A stretch of 64,000 nt of DNA. It comes from CAYQXJ01 sp964421565 (lineage in GTDB: Bacteria; Planctomycetota; Brocadiia; SM23-32). Positions 41,155-50,012 of this stretch are shown here, one piece after another (within the stretch, counting starts at the first letter, position 1; each line of letters begins with the position of its first letter). The position numbers and the translations under genes were made by a program. The stretch lies in the NCBI GenBank assembly GCA_964421565.1, contig CAYQXJ010000004.1, positions 173,326-237,325 of the forward strand, given 5' to 3'. The notes under the pieces were generated by a model. It had not been told where the DNA came from. It searched no databases and saw only the letters and a list, made by a program, of their open reading frames with translations.

Positions 41155-42129
41155 ATGGATTACACGTATCTGGGACGGACGGGCCTGCAGGTGAGCCGGC
41201 TCTGCCTGGGCACCATGAACTTCGGCCCGCAGACCACGCCGCAGGACAGCCACGCCATCATGGACGCGGCGCTCGACCTGGGCATCAACTTTTTCGACAC
41301 GGCCGACGTCTACGGCTGGAAGGAACACGAGGGCTGGACGGAGAAGATCATCGGCGATTGGCTGGCCCAGGGCGGAGGACGGCGCCAGAGCATCGTGCTC
41401 GCCACAAAATGCTACAACGAGATGTGGGACGGGCCGAACGGCAAGGGGCTGAGCGCCTATCACATCAAGCGCGCCTGCGAGGAGAGCCTGCGCCGCCTGC
41501 AAACCGAACACATCGACCTCTACCAGATGCACCACGTGGATCGCGAGACCCCGTGGGAGGAGATCTGGGAGGCGATGGAGCAGCTACGCCGCGAGGGTAA
41601 GATACTCTACGTCGGCAGCAGCAACTTCGCCGGCTGGCACATCGCCACGGCGAACCAGGAGGCGGGCAAACGCAACTTCATGGGCCTGGTCTGCGAGCAG
41701 AGCAAGTACAGCCTGCTCTGCCGCGATATCGAGCTCGAAGTCCTGCCGGCGTGCGAAGGCTACGGACTGGGGTGCATCGCCTGGAGCCCGCTGGCAAGCG
41801 GCGCCCTGGCCGGAGCCGTCCGCCGTGAGGCAAAGGAGGGACGACGCGCCCAGAAGGGCGTGCAGAACACCATCGACGCCCACCGCGCTCAGTTGGAGCA
41901 GTGGGAGGCCCTCTGCGAGCAGATGGGCGAGGAACCGGCCGACGTAGCCCTGGCATGGATACTGAGCAACCCGGCCATGACCGGCCCCATCATCGGCCCC
42001 CGCACCATGGGCCAACTGGTCGGCGCGATGCGGGCACTCGAGATAGAGCTCGACGAGGAGGGGCTGGCACGCATCGACGAGATCTTCCCCGGGCCCGGCG
42101 GGCCGGCGCCGGAAGCCTACGCATGGTAG
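41155..42129 (+). CDS. Aldo/keto reductase
   Basis: A 324-residue NADP-dependent aldo/keto reductase of the YajO-like/general group. Tetrad residues: Asp in NFFDTADVYG and Tyr in the same motif, Lys in IVLATKCY, His in LYQMHHVD. The cofactor part at the C-terminus is seen as MTGPIIGPRTMGQLVGAMRA. SD AAGGAG precedes the ATG. The reading direction is convergent with the zinc dehydrogenase, ending 21 bases from its stop. The substrate is not predicted. Confidence 0.92.
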   Translation: MDYTYLGRTGLQVSRLCLGTMNFGPQTTPQDSHAIMDAALDLGINFFDTADVYGWKEHEGWTEKIIGDWLAQGGGRRQSIVLATKCYNEMWDGPNGKGLSAYHIKRACEESLRRLQTEHIDLYQMHHVDRETPWEEIWEAMEQLRREGKILYVGSSNFAGWHIATANQEAGKRNFMGLVCEQSKYSLLCRDIELEVLPACEGYGLGCIAWSPLASGALAGAVRREAKEGRRAQKGVQNTIDAHRAQLEQWEALCEQMGEEPADVALAWILSNPAMTGPIIGPRTMGQLVGAMRALEIELDEEGLARIDEIFPGPGGPAPEAYAW

Positions 42130-42150
42130 GGTTCGGCCCGGGGCAGGCGC

Positions 42151-43242
42151 TCAACCGTTCGGGCGGATGACGGCCTTGATGGCATGGCCGCAGCGGACGG
42201 CAGCGAGGGCTTCGTTCGCCTCGTCGAGGGTGAAGCTGTGCGTGATCAGTTTCTCCCACTCAAAGCGCTCGTTGTAGACCGCCTGCAGGCGCAGCGCGCG
42301 GTAGAGGTGGCTCAGGTCGATGCCCCACACGCCGCGGATGTCCACGTGCTTCTTGTTGATCTGCGTGTGGGGGTTGATCGGCACTTCGCCGTGATCGGTA
42401 TACTGGCCGACGATGGCGTAAGCGCCATTGTCACGCACCAGGTCGAGCCCCTCGGGCACGGCGGCGGGGTTGCCGCTGGCCTCGATGGCCACGTCCACAC
42501 CCCGACCGTCTGTCGCCTGCATCACCGTCTCGCGCCGCTGCACGGCGCTCGTCTCCTCCACGTTCAGGCAGATGTCTGCGCCCATCCGGCGGGCGGCCTG
42601 CAGCCGGACGGGCGGCGCGCCGATGGCAACCACCACGTGCGGTCCCCGCAGGCGCGCCAGAGCAATGGCGCTCAACCCGACCGGGCCGGTGCCCTGCACG
42701 AGCACCGTGTCGCCGAGTCGAATATTCGCGCGTTCCACCGCGTGCAGGGCGGTCGGCAGACCGCAGCCGCCGCCGATTACCGTCTCGGGCTGCAACCCCT
42801 CCGGCAGGGTCAGAATGCGCACGCCAGGGCGCAGGTAGACCAGTTCGCTCCAGCCGCCCAGCAGCCCCTCCTGTGCGCCGTATGTGATGCCGTAGACGCG
42901 CCGGTTCGGGCAGCGCGTAGACGCCTTCGCCACCAGGCAGAACCAGCACTTACCGCACGTGCCGTGCACGTCCAGAAAGGTGACGACCTCTGCGCCGGTG
43001 AGCTGGCGCCCGTCGACGTCGCGAACGTCGCCCCGCACCTGTTCGATCACGCCCACATTTGCGTGGCCGGGTATGAGGGGATACGGCGTCTCCGCCAGCC
43101 GGCCCTGCTGCAGGTGCAGGTCGGTGCCGCAGACCTCGCTGTAGCTCACGCGCAGCAGGGCTGCGCCGTCCTGCAGGGAAGGCCGTGGAAACTGGCGGAC
43201 CTCGACCGCTCGGCCGGGTCCGGGTATGACGGCGGCTCGCAC
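42151..43242 (-). CDS. Zinc-type alcohol dehydrogenase (MDR family), atypical
   Basis: A 363-residue medium-chain dehydrogenase. The first zinc Cys is in YSEVCGTDLHLQQG. The usual GHE is GHANVG, so the Glu that assists catalytic zinc is absent. The structural lobe CGKCWFCLVAKASTRC keeps four Cys. The Rossmann Gly-rich part is VLVQGTGPVGLSAIALARL. The GTG at 43242 is taken because the homology begins there; the open frame continues upstream to 43377 without similarity. Substrate unknown. It neighbours the convergent aldo/keto reductase and the PEP-CTERM gene. Confidence 0.8.
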   Translation of the reverse strand: MRAAVIPGPGRAVEVRQFPRPSLQDGAALLRVSYSEVCGTDLHLQQGRLAETPYPLIPGHANVGVIEQVRGDVRDVDGRQLTGAEVVTFLDVHGTCGKCWFCLVAKASTRCPNRRVYGITYGAQEGLLGGWSELVYLRPGVRILTLPEGLQPETVIGGGCGLPTALHAVERANIRLGDTVLVQGTGPVGLSAIALARLRGPHVVVAIGAPPVRLQAARRMGADICLNVEETSAVQRRETVMQATDGRGVDVAIEASGNPAAVPEGLDLVRDNGAYAIVGQYTDHGEVPINPHTQINKKHVDIRGVWGIDLSHLYRALRLQAVYNERFEWEKLITHSFTLDEANEALAAVRCGHAIKAVIRPNG

Positions 43243-43366
43243 CAAGGCAGTGGTCTCTGCCGGAGGATGAGGGATGCTATTGCCCGAGAGGCCGATTATA
43301 GGCCCGAACGACGGCCCGCACAAAGCGACGTGCGCCGCCTCCGCCTCAGCGCTCCGCCCCCCGCGC

Positions 43367-44365
43367 TCATGCGGCATGCCGCCGGCGGGTCCGCCGTGCG
43401 ACGAGCAGCCCGAACAAGCCGGCGCCCAGCAGCGTCAGCGTGGCCGGCTCGGGCACGTGGCCGAGGAGTTCAGAATCCGCGATGACCAGCCCGTCCTCGC
43501 CCTCTGTAGCGAGCTTCACGGGCCACTCGGCCATGGGCACGTAGTAGAGGGCAGAGTTCCTGCCGGCCACTTTCAGCCGGTCCGCGCCGTAGAGGGCGCC
43601 GACGAGCGAGAGGTGCCTGGCGGTGACCTTGTCCAGGCCATAGAGGGTGCCCAGCCAATCCGCTCGCTTCAGCTTCAGCTTGCCAGCCACCTCGGTGTAG
43701 ACGTAGCCCGCCAGATCGGGCGCCCACCAGTCGTAGTCGCCCCCCTGCCCTGCCCGCATCTCGGTGTCCCGACCGATTACCGACCTTCCGTCGACGTAGA
43801 TGCTGACCGGGCCGTCCGTGAGGTCGACCCAGACGTTCGTCTTCTTCGTCTTCAGACTGCTGAAGTAGTAGTCGCCGGCGGACAGGTAAAGATCGGCGTT
43901 ATGTTTCTTGCCCTTGATGGTCAGGTCGCCGTAGCTGCCGGGCGCGAGCGTGAGCTCCTCGCCTTTGACCTTGTAGTCCATGCCGCCGCTGGAGAAGAGC
44001 GCAGGTGGCAGAAGGTCGGCGGCGAGTACGGAGGCAAGATCAGCCGGATCCATGTTCGCATGGACCGAACCGCTGACCTGGGAGACATCTTTCACCTTCA
44101 CGCCGCCGCCGGACCACGCGTTGCCCATGACGGCGGCGTTCTTCCCCACGCTGACATCGGCTGCCGCCACCACGTCTCCCAGCACGCGGGTGCGGGCACC
44201 CAACTTCACGTCATCGGTGTGGCTTCCGGTGGGACCCGCGAAGCCGCCCTTCAGTATTACCTTGTCCCACCCATAGAGGCCGAAATCGGTGACCTCCGCC
44301 CCGTATGTAGCGGTTGTGAACAGCAGTAGCAGACAGACCCTGACCTTCCATGTCGTTTCCTTCAT
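43367..44365 (-). CDS. PEP-CTERM sorting domain protein
   Basis: A 332-residue exported protein with signal peptide (VRVCLLLLFTTATYGAE) and a C-terminal PEP-CTERM tail: VPEPATLTLLGAGLFGLLVA followed by RRTRRRH. Exosortases recognise this motif and cut it during export to the surface. The middle contains a hexapeptide-like region (VKLGARTRVLGDVVAAADVS) and strands such as LAPGSYGDLTIKGK and ADLYLSAGDYYFSSL, of the kind seen in polymer-forming or DUF7305-like surface proteins. The ATG at 44365 follows GAGGGG. A sigma-54 promoter lies about 70 bases upstream. No exosortase gene is in the window. Confidence 0.88.
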   Translation of the reverse strand: MKETTWKVRVCLLLLFTTATYGAEVTDFGLYGWDKVILKGGFAGPTGSHTDDVKLGARTRVLGDVVAAADVSVGKNAAVMGNAWSGGGVKVKDVSQVSGSVHANMDPADLASVLAADLLPPALFSSGGMDYKVKGEELTLAPGSYGDLTIKGKKHNADLYLSAGDYYFSSLKTKKTNVWVDLTDGPVSIYVDGRSVIGRDTEMRAGQGGDYDWWAPDLAGYVYTEVAGKLKLKRADWLGTLYGLDKVTARHLSLVGALYGADRLKVAGRNSALYYVPMAEWPVKLATEGEDGLVIADSELLGHVPEPATLTLLGAGLFGLLVARRTRRRHAA

Positions 44366-44432
44366 GATGACACCCCTCACTTCCACGCCCCGGATACAAC
44401 GCACCGCCACGATGGCGGCACGTGGGACATGG

Positions 44433-44448
44433 GGCAAACGGTGTGCCA
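44433..44448 (-). promoter_or_regulatory. Sigma-54 promoter of the PEP-CTERM gene
   Basis: On the minus strand the 16 bases read TGGCACACCGTTTGCC. The -24 GG and -12 GC are exactly ten bases apart, and 14 of 16 positions suit the consensus TGGCACGNNNNTTGCW. The predicted transcription start is near 44423, about 58 bases before the ATG. Sigma-54 promoters are a known property of PEP-CTERM genes, activated through PrsK/PrsR. Confidence 0.8.
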
Positions 44449-44800
44449 CTGTTGATAGTATTCAACACTCGTTCCGGCGAACAGTGGCGAAGGTGTCTGA
44501 GAAGCCCGACAGTGGCCTGCCCCTGGCGTCGGAATGCTCGGAGGACCAGCAAACAATGCGCCGAGTGTGTCGCCATTCATGTACACATCCATGGGCCGAT
44601 GGGCGGCAGCATGGCATAACCTATTGTTTCTTCACGTGTTACATCTGGTGCATGCGTGTCCATAGAAAACGACACAGACGCCCTTTCCAGCAGGTGCGCC
44701 CCTGCGGCGGTGCAACCGCTACCGCGACGTACACATCCTAACAACTGTGTAGGAAAGGGCTTACACAACACTCATCCGGATGGCGACTGTTCCTGACAGC
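44449..44800. other. Intergenic region upstream of the PEP-CTERM gene
   Basis: No supported gene. It would carry any activator sites for the sigma-54 promoter. A weak stem, TGTGTA and TACACA around 44744-44766, lies downstream of the ZIP gene and could be part of its 3' end. Confidence 0.45.
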
Positions 44801-45625
44801 TCAGCCGAGCGCAACATCGAGCGTCATCATCACGGCGAAGCCCACGATCACGCCGGCGGTGGCCAGGTCGATGTTATCGTGCCGATGCGACTCGGGGATC
44901 AGCTCCTCGGCCACTACGAAGATCATCGCTCCGGCGGCGAAGGCCAGTGCGTAGGGCAGAATCTCCTTCATCAGGCCCACCAGCACGGCGCCCATTACGC
45001 CGGCCACGGGCTCCACTACGGCCGAGAGCTGTCCGTACCAGACGCACTTCGCGCGGCTCATGCCCTCCCTGCGCAGCGGCAGCGCCACGGCCGTGCCCTC
45101 CGGAAAGTTTTGCAGGCCGATGCCGACGGCGAGCGCGATGGCCGCGCCGATCTGTGCCGCCGCGGCCTCACCGGCCAGGTGCGCGGCAGCCCCGAACGCC
45201 ACGCCGACCGCCAGGCCTTCCGGGAAGTTGTGCATGGTGATGGCCAGCACAAGCAGCGTGCTGCGCTGCCACGACGTCTTGGGCCCTTCCCGGACCGCCA
45301 GGTCGGGGTGCAGGTGCGGCAGGGCCATGTCGATGCCCCGCAGCACGACGGCGCCTGCCAGGAAGCCGATCAGCACCGGCAACCACTTGAGCCCCTCGCC
45401 GTAGGTATCCAGCTCCGCCGCCACGTCGATCGCAGGCGCCAGAAGACTCCAGAAGCTGGCGGCGATCATCACCCCCGCCGCCATCCCCAGCGAGGCATCC
45501 AGATACTTCTGAGAGAAATCCTTCGTGAACACCACCAGCACCGCCCCGAGCGCGGTTATCGCCCACGTGCCGCACGTGGCGATGAGCGCCTGCACCGCCG
45601 GATGAAGCTGCATGAACCAACCCAT
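44801..45625 (-). CDS. ZIP family divalent metal transporter
   Basis: A 274-residue ZIP transporter of the ZupT type for Zn(II), Fe(II) or related ions. The two metal-binding helices are evident: AITMHNFPEGLAVGVAFG and AVGIGLQNFPEGTAVALPL; the second has Gln for His, a common bacterial form. The helix FVVAEELIPESHRH carries the further Glu and His residues. Eight hydrophobic segments are present. The ATG at 45625 follows AAGGAGG; the longer open frame has no support. It is divergent from the beta-galactosidase gene. Confidence 0.9.
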   Translation of the reverse strand: MGWFMQLHPAVQALIATCGTWAITALGAVLVVFTKDFSQKYLDASLGMAAGVMIAASFWSLLAPAIDVAAELDTYGEGLKWLPVLIGFLAGAVVLRGIDMALPHLHPDLAVREGPKTSWQRSTLLVLAITMHNFPEGLAVGVAFGAAAHLAGEAAAAQIGAAIALAVGIGLQNFPEGTAVALPLRREGMSRAKCVWYGQLSAVVEPVAGVMGAVLVGLMKEILPYALAFAAGAMIFVVAEELIPESHRHDNIDLATAGVIVGFAVMMTLDVALG

Positions 45626-45821
45626 GCCTGTCGCCCTCCTTCTGCCTTGAGTCGTAGAGCCCATTGTGCCAGGGCGGGCGGCCCCTTGCCACTGCAGACC
45701 CATCCGCGCTGCGGCACATACCCTTGACCCGCGCCGACCTGAGAAGTAACCTTCCCTGACCGCCCGGACGGCCTTCCGGCGCAACGCCCCATCCGACCCA
45801 GGCCAGTGTGAGGTTGAAAGC

Positions 45822-48158
45822 ATGCCCGATGCCGCCGACGTTCCCGCACGCCTTAGAACTCTGCTGGACTCCGCCTGGCGCTTCCACAAGGGAGACGTCG
45901 AAGACGCCCATGCCCCTGCCTTCGATGACTCCTCCTGGCGTCGGCTCGACCTGCCCCACGACTGGAGCATCGAGGACCTGGACGAACCCGAGACCAGCGG
46001 TCCATTCACGCCCCATGCGCCGGGCGGGCGGAGCACGGGCTATACCCTCGGCGCAGTAGGCTGGTACCGCAGGCGCTTCCCCGCGCCGCTACCCACCGCC
46101 GGCCGAAGGGTGACGCTCGAGTTCGAAGGAGTTTACCGGAACGCCGACGTCTGGGTGAACGGGCTCCACTGCGGGTTCCACCCCTATGGCTACACCAGCT
46201 TCCACTTTGACGTCACGGACGCGCTGCGGGATGAGGGGCAGAATGTGCTCGCCGTGCGCGTGGACACCACGGGCCGGCACACGCGCTGGTACTCCGGCTC
46301 CGGCATTTACCGGCACGTCTGGCTCCACTCCAGCCCGGCGGTCCACGTGGCGCATCAGGGCACCTGGGTCACCACGCCGCAGGTCAGCGCAGAGTCCGCA
46401 ACCGTGCGCGTGCAGACGACGGTCGGCAACCGTTCCCCTCGCGGGGAAACGGTCCTTCTGCGCACGCGCATAATCGACCGGCGGGGCCACCAGATCGGCG
46501 AGGCGGCCTCTGAGCAGCGACTTGCGGCCGGCTGCGATGTCACGTTCGACCAGCGCGTGGAGCTGCCCCGCCCGGCCCTCTGGTCGACGCAGAACCCCGC
46601 CCTCTACCGGGCGGTCTCGCGCCTGTGCGGCGCAGAGGGGGCACCTGACGAAGTCACCACCACGTTCGGCATCCGCAGCATCTCCTTCGACGCGGAGGGA
46701 GGCTTCCGCCTCAACGGCGAGTCGCTGAACATGCGCGGGGGATGCATGCATCACGACAACGGCCCCCTCGGCGCGGCGGCGTTTGACCGGGCCGAAGAAC
46801 GCCGTGTTGAACTGATGAAGGCGAACGGCTTCAACGCCATCCGTTGCGCGCACAACCCGCCCTCCCCCGCCTTCCTCGACGCCTGCGACCGGCTGGGGAT
46901 GCTGGTCATCGACGAGGCATTCGACCAGTGGCGCAAACCGAAGAACCCGGATGATTATCACCAGTACTTCGACGAATGGTGGCGACAAGACATTGATAGC
47001 ATGGTGCTGCGCGACCGCAACCACCCGTCTGTCGTTATGTGGAGCACCGGCAACGAGATACCCGAGCGCTATAGCGACGAGGGCGTAGAGACCTCGCGCA
47101 CGCTCGCCGAGCGCGTCCGCGAACTCGATCCCACCCGGCCGGTCACCTCGGGGGTGAACGAAATCAGTGAAGACTCGGACGAGCTGTTCGCCACTCTCGA
47201 CGTCTGCGGCTACAACTACGGCTGTCCGTCCTACCAGCAGGATCACGAACGCGTGCCGGAGCGGGTGATCTACGGCTCGGAGACCGCACCGAGCCGGCCC
47301 TGCACGTGCTGGGGGGGCGTGGCCGACCACGCCTACGTGGTCGGCGACTTCGTCTGGACGGGCATGGACTACCTGGGCGAGGCGGCGGTTGGTTGGACGG
47401 CCTTCAAGCGACCGGACGTCTGGCCGTGGAAGACCGCCTTCTGCGGCGACATCGACCTGTGCGGCTTCACCCGGCCTGGCGGTCGCTCTCGCCAGGTGCT
47501 CTGGGGCGTCGGTCCGCGCGTGGCGCTGTTCGTGCACAGCCCTCGGCCGCGCTTCGGCGAGGAGTGCGACTCCTTCTGGGGCTGGGGCGATGTGCAAGAG
47601 TGCTGGAACTGGCCAGGCCTCGAAGGGCAGGCCCTCACCGTGGACGCCTACTGCGCCTGCCCGCAGGTCCGCCTCTCGCTCAACGGCCGGGACCTCGGCG
47701 CCGGGCAAGCCGTCGAGTGCTGCAAGTTCCGCTGGACCGTCCCCTACCAGCCTGGCACGCTGCAGGCCGTCGCCTGCGACGACGGCGAGCCGGTGAGCGA
47801 GTGCACGCTTGTCACGGCGCAGCAGCCGGCGCGGCTGGGACTCAGACCCGACCGCTCCGCCATCGCCTGCGACGGGCAGGACCTGTGTTTCGTGGTCGCC
47901 GAGGTGCTCGACGCCAACGGCCAGCGACATCCCGCCGCACAGAACGTCGTGCACTTTACCGTCGACGGGCCCGCGGCCATCGCCGCCGTCGGCAGCGGCA
48001 ACCCCATCAGCGGCGAGAGCTTTCAGCAGCCCTACCGGGCCGCCTTCGAAGGCCGCTGCCTGCTGGTGCTGCGCGCCGGAGCGCAGCCGGGCAAAGTCCG
48101 TATCCGCGCCGACGCCGACGGCCTGCAGCCCGCCGAGGTCGGCATCCGCACCGAGTGA
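45822..48158 (+). CDS. Glycoside hydrolase family 2 beta-galactosidase-like enzyme
   Basis: A 778-residue GH2 enzyme. The order is complete: N-terminal sugar-binding jelly roll (LDLPHDWSIEDL, FEGVYRNADVWVNGLHCGFHPYGYTSF in pieces), the immunoglobulin-like domain, then the TIM barrel with MRGGCMHHDNGPLGA, IRCAHNPPSPAFLDACD, the acid/base in VVMWSTGNEIPE, and the nucleophile Glu in VIYGSETAPSRP. The C-terminal part has one or two further beta domains. No signal peptide is seen, so it is likely cytoplasmic. SD is weak (GTGAGG). The HAD phosphatase gene overlaps its stop. Confidence 0.93.
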   Translation: MPDAADVPARLRTLLDSAWRFHKGDVEDAHAPAFDDSSWRRLDLPHDWSIEDLDEPETSGPFTPHAPGGRSTGYTLGAVGWYRRRFPAPLPTAGRRVTLEFEGVYRNADVWVNGLHCGFHPYGYTSFHFDVTDALRDEGQNVLAVRVDTTGRHTRWYSGSGIYRHVWLHSSPAVHVAHQGTWVTTPQVSAESATVRVQTTVGNRSPRGETVLLRTRIIDRRGHQIGEAASEQRLAAGCDVTFDQRVELPRPALWSTQNPALYRAVSRLCGAEGAPDEVTTTFGIRSISFDAEGGFRLNGESLNMRGGCMHHDNGPLGAAAFDRAEERRVELMKANGFNAIRCAHNPPSPAFLDACDRLGMLVIDEAFDQWRKPKNPDDYHQYFDEWWRQDIDSMVLRDRNHPSVVMWSTGNEIPERYSDEGVETSRTLAERVRELDPTRPVTSGVNEISEDSDELFATLDVCGYNYGCPSYQQDHERVPERVIYGSETAPSRPCTCWGGVADHAYVVGDFVWTGMDYLGEAAVGWTAFKRPDVWPWKTAFCGDIDLCGFTRPGGRSRQVLWGVGPRVALFVHSPRPRFGEECDSFWGWGDVQECWNWPGLEGQALTVDAYCACPQVRLSLNGRDLGAGQAVECCKFRWTVPYQPGTLQAVACDDGEPVSECTLVTAQQPARLGLRPDRSAIACDGQDLCFVVAEVLDANGQRHPAAQNVVHFTVDGPAAIAAVGSGNPISGESFQQPYRAAFEGRCLLVLRAGAQPGKVRIRADADGLQPAEVGIRTE

Positions 48159-48838
48159 TGCACTCTCAGCGCACAGAGCATATGCACACCAACGCCATAC
48201 GCCTGGTCGCCTTCGACATGGAAGGCTGTCTTACGAGCGAGCCCAGCATCTGGGAACTGATGCACCGCAAGCTGCGCACCTGGGATTCGCACGGACACCC
48301 CTACTGGCAACGCTACCTGCAGGGCGAGTTCCATTACGACGACTTCGCGCGGATGGACGTGGCGGTCTGGCGCGGCGCGCCTGCGGCACTGCTCGACGAA
48401 GCGGCGACCGAGGTGCCTCTGATGCCCGGCTGCCGAGAAGCGCTCCGGGCGCTCCGGGGGGCCGGCGTTCGCATGGTGATCATCAGCAACGGGCTGATGC
48501 GGCTGGCGGACCGCTTCGTGCGCGAGTTCGGGTTCGAGAGCGTCTGCGCCAACCGGGCAGTGGTCGAGGGCAGGCGCTTGACCGGTGAGATCGAGATTGC
48601 CGTGCCCTACGACGACAAGGCTCGCGTGCTGGCCGATATGGCAGCCCGGCTCGGCGTCTGCGCAGGGCAGACGGCCGCCGTCGGGGACAGCGCCGCCGAC
48701 GTGCCGATGTTCGAGTTCGCAGCCCTCGCCGTCGCCGTGCAACCCGCTGACGATGCCGTCGCGGCGGCGGCGTCGCACGTGCTGGGCGAGGGCGACCTGA
48801 GCCCCCTGCCCCGCCTGCTGCTCGGCCGTTCGGGCTAA
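48158..48838 (+). CDS. HAD-family phosphatase (ThrH/SerB-like)
   Basis: A HAD hydrolase of about 218-226 residues. Motif I is VAFDMEGCLTSEP: nucleophile Asp, with Glu in place of the usual second Asp, as in ThrH proteins of the phosphoserine-phosphatase branch. Motif II is MVIISNGLM, motif III contains the Lys of YDDKARVLADM, and motif IV is AAVGDSAADVPMFEF. Two starts are possible: ATG 48158, overlapping the GH2 stop codon (TGATG), or ATG 48182, eight codons later. Phosphoserine, homoserine phosphate or a similar compound may be the substrate. Confidence 0.85.
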   Translation: MHSQRTEHMHTNAIRLVAFDMEGCLTSEPSIWELMHRKLRTWDSHGHPYWQRYLQGEFHYDDFARMDVAVWRGAPAALLDEAATEVPLMPGCREALRALRGAGVRMVIISNGLMRLADRFVREFGFESVCANRAVVEGRRLTGEIEIAVPYDDKARVLADMAARLGVCAGQTAAVGDSAADVPMFEFAALAVAVQPADDAVAAAASHVLGEGDLSPLPRLLLGRSG

Positions 48839-48940
48839 GTGGCACCGGCCGGCCCGGGGCGCGCCATCGTGGACCGCCTGCGCAAGGCGTCCACGAAGCC
48901 ATATTCCTCCGCCCGTTCGGACTACGTGGAGTATTGACCG

Positions 48941-49492
48941 ATGCACCTTCAAGCGAACGCCGAGGGAGACCATCCGCAGGTTGAGGCAACTGCTTACATC
49001 CACCCCACGGCAGTGGTCATAGGTAACGTGCAAATCGGTGCTGACGTGTTCGTGGGGCCTCATGCAGTGCTCCGCGCCGATGAACCAGGCCCGAACGGGA
49101 CCGTGGCGCCGATCATCATTGGCAAGGAGGCCAACGTGCAGGACGGCGTGGTCATTCACGCTGTCGGTGGAACGGAGGTGCAGATCGGCCCCGGCACTTC
49201 CGTCGCGCACGGCGCCGTCATTCATGGGCCGTGCAAGACGGGGCCTGCGTGCTTCATCGGATTCAACTCTGTCGTTTATGACACAGTTCTCGGAGAACGC
49301 GTGGTAGTCATGCACCAGGCGTTCCTGGAGGGAGTTACCATAGAAGACGGCCGATGCGTGCCCTCAGCGACAGCCGTGCGCGAAGCGGCCGATGCATTGC
49401 GCCTGGGCGAGGCATCTGCCGATGTGCTCGCATTTGCTGCAAAGGTTTGCCGCACGAACATCCGGCTTGCCGGGGCGTACCGGAGGGGATGA
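48941..49492 (+). CDS. Gamma-carbonic-anhydrase-like hexapeptide protein
   Basis: A 183-residue left-handed beta-helix protein of the gamma-carbonic anhydrase family. The hexapeptide turns are evident (VVIGNVQIGADVFVGPHAVL, IIIGKEANVQDGVVIHAVGG, each within limits). The three zinc histidines fit: VIHAVGG, VAHGAVIHG. The usual RGD after VL is RAD. Whether it is an active carbonic anhydrase or a scaffold is not decided by sequence. SD GTGGAG is distant. No other carbon-fixation gene is near. Confidence 0.88.
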   Translation: MHLQANAEGDHPQVEATAYIHPTAVVIGNVQIGADVFVGPHAVLRADEPGPNGTVAPIIIGKEANVQDGVVIHAVGGTEVQIGPGTSVAHGAVIHGPCKTGPACFIGFNSVVYDTVLGERVVVMHQAFLEGVTIEDGRCVPSATAVREAADALRLGEASADVLAFAAKVCRTNIRLAGAYRRG

Positions 49493-50012
49493 CCCAGCCC
49501 CGCCTGCCCCCTTCCTCAAGCGGTAAGTCCCTTCGGGCAACACCGGTTCGTACAGGAAGAACTCGAAACGGGCTCGAGCACCGGGCGGCGGACGGACCAA
49601 CTCCGGTATCCTCGATGCCGCAGGCGCTGAGGACCTCGAGCGTCGTGTGAGGGGACGCCCGCGGCCCTGCGGAGCCCGAGCATTCGGCGCTTATTTTTCT
49701 GGGTTGACAAGGGCTCCGAGTAATGTAGATTGAGATGTAGAGTTCAGGAAGCCGACCATCGATACCATCAACGTGTCGGAGGCGCGCAGCCCGGCCGTCG
49801 CTACATTGCTGACGCAACTTGCCGCCGGCGGCACGTATTGCCCCAGCCCGCGCTCGCTGACCAGCGGTGCATAAGGGTTCATACCAGCCTCGAACCTCGA
49901 CCTACCCGAGGGCGGACGTAAGGTTGTTGAGTGGACCGTGGCGACGCTGCAGCACCTGTGGCAGCCGGCAGCTGCCCACTCACTCCAATCTCAGCATTCA
50001 TGGAGCATCAGA
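49493..50012. other. Long intergenic leader before the aminotransferase
   Basis: No supported gene over about 520 bases. It holds a promoter-like site at 49704-49731. On the minus strand a peptide-like segment (ARFEFFLYEPVLPEGTYRL) near 49500-49620 may be a fragment of a lost gene. Confidence 0.5.
49704..49731 (+). promoter_or_regulatory. Promoter-like site with long leader
   Basis: A perfect TTGACA (49704-49709), 16 bases, then TAGATT (49726-49731). A transcript from here would have a leader of about 275 bases before the aminotransferase start. Confidence 0.45.

Noticed and set aside
45640..45690. Second sigma-54 promoter ahead of the ZIP gene (TGGCACAATGGGCTC)
   Set aside because: GG-GC spacing is 8 instead of 10 and no TTGC is present.
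46089..47954. Minus-strand frame of 621 codons over the GH2 gene
   Set aside because: Shadow of a well supported beta-galactosidase; no domain.
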